Assembly (NCBI RefSeq): GCF_018777385.1
Contig: NZ_JAFJYB010000001.1
Span: 1,178,001-1,242,000, forward strand
Direction: 5' to 3'
Origin: Candidatus Symbiopectobacterium endolongispinus
GTDB lineage: Bacteria > Pseudomonadota > Gammaproteobacteria > Enterobacterales > Enterobacteriaceae
Length of the DNA: 64,000 nucleotides
Part shown: one piece after another, positions 62,505 through 64,000 of the stretch
Layout: each line of letters begins with the position of its first letter
Position numbering within the stretch: the first letter of the stretch is position 1
Translations under genes and position numbers: made by a program
The notes under the pieces: model-generated
Seen by the model: the letters and a program-made list of their open reading frames with translations, nothing else
Database searches by the model: none
What the model was told of the DNA's origin: nothing

Positions 62505-62709
62505 TTACTTCAGACGCTCATTCAGATAGCGTTGGTAGTCAGGAATGGCGATCTCAACGGGCTGTTTAAAAAGGGCTGAGTTAACCAAAAAGTCAGCGGT
62601 GGAACGGTTGGTTGCGACCGGAATATTCCAGACGGTAGCGAAGCAGAGCCTTGACGTCAGGATCGTGCGGAACCTCATTCAGTGGGTCCCAAAAGAAGAT
62701 CATCAGATC
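62505..62709 (-). pseudogene. mgsA: Methylglyoxal synthase, C-terminal remnant
   Basis: MgsA turns dihydroxyacetone phosphate into methylglyoxal. Only the last 70 or so residues remain: [20 protein letters not shown], then after a frame change (a few bases missing near 62640, [13 protein letters not shown] expected) [20 protein letters not shown] to the stop at 62505. The upstream half, with the active-site Asp and Gly-rich loop, is absent: near 62709 the sequence continues directly into hspQ. In E. coli yccT and yccU lie between these two genes, so they are lost too. Confidence 0.85.
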
Positions 62710-62876
62710 GATTACAACATGATACCAAGGTGAAGAGCGCAGCGTATCGTGGGCATCCAGTTCCTCCCACGCCGGGCTTACCAGCGAGTATTCAGGATCG
62801 ATTCAATCACGACACCAGGGTATCCCAGCAGTTTATGACGAATCTGTTCTCCAATACCAAATTTACAGATAATCAT
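62709..62876 (-). pseudogene. hspQ: HspQ, N-terminal remnant fused to mgsA
   Basis: HspQ is a small heat-shock factor acting on DnaA turnover and Lon specificity. ATG 62876 begins [20 protein letters not shown], as in E. coli. A T is missing near 62801 ([19 protein letters not shown] expected), and the match ends after SSPWYHVV near 62713, about half way along the usual 105 residues, where mgsA sequence takes over. Confidence 0.85.
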
Positions 62877-63069
62877 AATGACTCCTGAGATAATCTGACT
62901 CTGTAACCTTACTTCTATATGGGCGCGAACGCCCAGATTTCAAGTTGTATGTGGAACAGCGTATTTGCTAACGGAATAAGGTTATTTTACTGCTAATAGT
63001 ATGAGGCATATTGTATCGCCGTGCAGGAAATAAAGGTGTCTGCCCATTGATGATTGAGGTGGCGTTTAG

Positions 63070-63350
63070 ATGTCTGAACACTGTGTGACAGCCTATGTAT
63101 ACGGTGTGGTGCAGGGGGGGTTGGTTTTCGTTATCACACACAACAGCAGGCCCGACAGTTGGGCGTAAAAGGGTATGCCAGGAATTGCGAGGATGGCAGT
63201 GTGGAAGTGGTAGCCAGTGGTGAGCCGCAGCAGGTTGAACAACTTATCATTTGGCTAAAAGCGGGTGGGCCGCGCAGTGCTCGTGTTGAGCACGTTCTTG
63301 TCGAGCCTTGCGCGATGATGGATTACACGGGTTTTTCAATCCGCTATTAG
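63070..63350 (+). pseudogene. acyP: Acylphosphatase, frameshifted
   Basis: AcyP (YccX) hydrolyses acyl phosphates. The signature [14 protein letters not shown] (catalytic Arg and the VQGVGFR loop) is present only after removing two G: seven G occur at 63114-63120 where five fit. The second part continues as [20 protein letters not shown] and [18 protein letters not shown] 63070 gives 92 residues after repair, the usual size. It converges with tusE. Confidence 0.9.
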
Positions 63351-63357
63351 CCGAATA

Positions 63358-63687
63358 TCAGATACATTTTACCGGCTTAGGTAGTCCTGCAATTTTGGTT
63401 GCCTGTTTGGCGGGGCCTTTCGGAAAGAGCCGATACAGGTAGCGGCTATTACCTTTTTCTTCGCCGTACTTTTGTGCCATCGCTTTTACCAGCATGCGAA
63501 TCGCCGGTGAGGTGTTGAACTCCAGATAGAAGTGGCGAACAAAGCGCACCACTTCCCAATGCGCATCCGTTAACGCGATATCTTCCTGCTTTGCCAGTAG
63601 CGGTGCGAGAGACTCACTCCAATCAGCGCTGTTAAGCAAGTATCCCTGTGCATCCGTTTCTATAAAACGCCCTTCAAACTCCAACAT
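63358..63687 (-). CDS. tusE: Sulfur relay protein TusE
   Basis: TusE (DsrC family) accepts sulfur from TusBCD and passes it to MnmA for tRNA 2-thiouridine. The 109 residues end GLPKPVKCI with the required penultimate Cys; [20 protein letters not shown] is the family core. Intact, 7 bp from the acyP stop on the other strand. Confidence 0.95.
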   Translation of the reverse strand: MLEFEGRFIETDAQGYLLNSADWSESLAPLLAKQEDIALTDAHWEVVRFVRHFYLEFNTSPAIRMLVKAMAQKYGEEKGNSRYLYRLFPKGPAKQATKIAGLPKPVKCI

Positions 63688-63762
63688 AGTGCCTCGTAAC
63701 CCCCTGTTTTAAGCGAAGTGTAGCAAAGAAATTCAGTCGGAAGAATGGGGGGTTCAGGGGGA

Positions 63763-63803
63763 ATAAAAAGGCCTGAGCGGCAGAGACGCCACACTCAGGC
63801 CCG
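63763..63803 (-). terminator. Rho-independent terminator of yccA
   Basis: Stem GGCCTGAG / CTCAGGCC, 16-nt loop, followed on the minus strand by TTTTTATT. It lies 40 bp after the yccA stop. Confidence 0.85.
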
Positions 63804-63843
63804 TTACATCAGTGCAATGATAAAGGCAGAAGCCTCAATCCGG

Positions 63844-64000
63844 TTAGTCGTTGCGCATGGTGCCTAAAATGCTCAACAAGCTCACGAACAGGTTATAAAT
63901 GGAGACGTACAGGCTAACCGTGGCGCGAATATAATTCGTTTCACCACCGTGAATGATGTTGCTGGTTTCCCAGAGAATGGCGCCGGCAGAAAACAGAATG
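63844..64000 (-). CDS. yccA: YccA (Bax inhibitor-1 family), C-terminal part only
   Basis: YccA is an inner membrane protein that modulates FtsH. Only the end is in the window: [20 protein letters not shown], then [21 protein letters not shown] to the stop at 63844, matching E. coli almost exactly with its last membrane helices. The start lies beyond the right edge, so intactness cannot be judged. Confidence 0.92.
   Translation of the reverse strand, partial: ILFSAGAILWETSNIIHGGETNYIRATVSLYVSIYNLFVSLLSILGTMRND

Overview
The window is a piece of an enterobacterial chromosome. Two blocks keep the order known from E. coli and its relatives: mdoG-mdoH-lpxL-trhO(yceA)-bssS-dinI-pyrC (about 40.9-51 kb) and tfoX-yccS-yccF-helD-(mgsA/hspQ)-acyP-tusE-yccA (56.9-64 kb). 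Between and before them lie accessory genes. The mix (OprD-type porin, alginate lyase, Fus/PqqL-like import cluster) and the heavy gene decay suggest a Pectobacteriaceae/Sodalis-like lineage. That placement is inference; there is no rRNA or other marker here.

The dominant fact is widespread recent pseudogenisation. About 28 genes are broken and about 24 are intact. Most broken genes are otherwise well conserved and carry one to four lesions of three kinds: +/-1 changes in short homopolymers (mostly G/C runs), nonsense changes consistent with G->T or G->A, and larger deletions that join two half-genes (inside xdhB; ABC ATPase to pqqL; CoA-transferase to 2-hydroxyacyl-CoA dehydratase; siderophore receptor end; hspQ to mgsA). 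Homopolymer changes could be sequencing error, but deletion junctions, a 7-bp duplication, an octamer expansion and a templated palindrome in mdoG are hard to explain that way.

Layout: 0-1.7 kb palindromic repeat and broken OprD-like porin; 1.9-6.1 kb broken purine genes (guaD, xdhA, xdhB); 6.1-8.3 kb alginate lyase and serine acetyltransferase; 8.5-11 kb FecBCD-type iron importer; 11-19.7 kb a Fus/PqqL-type protease-associated import cluster (M16 protease, YddA-like ABC protein, TonB-dependent receptor with signalling domain, FecR, FecI, TonB-like protein); 19.8-30.4 kb an anaerobic acyl-CoA cluster (AraC regulator, CoA ligase, CoA-transferase/dehydratase chimera, GntP permease, acyl-CoA dehydrogenase, fixABCX); 30.4 kb an ISL3-family element; 32-40.4 kb small stress and membrane genes including mgtS with a PhoP box, an OrtT-like toxin, a Usp, a chemoreceptor and a possible small RNA; 40.9-51 kb the mdoGH-pyrC block; 51.2-55.2 kb siderophore receptor remnant, double TetR regulator and MFS pump; 55.4 kb a second inverted ISL3 copy; 56.9-64 kb the tfoX-yccA block.

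Most notable are the 19.8-30.4 kb cluster, which combines Fld/Had-type CoA-transferase and 2-hydroxyacyl-CoA dehydratase sequences with a Cai/Fix-type electron chain in an enterobacterium; the 11-19.7 kb import cluster; two frame-setting simple repeats (a 14-nt poly-G tract in the receptor and five copies of an octamer in the acyl-CoA dehydrogenase); and a 51-bp perfect hairpin in mdoG that looks like a quasipalindrome correction.
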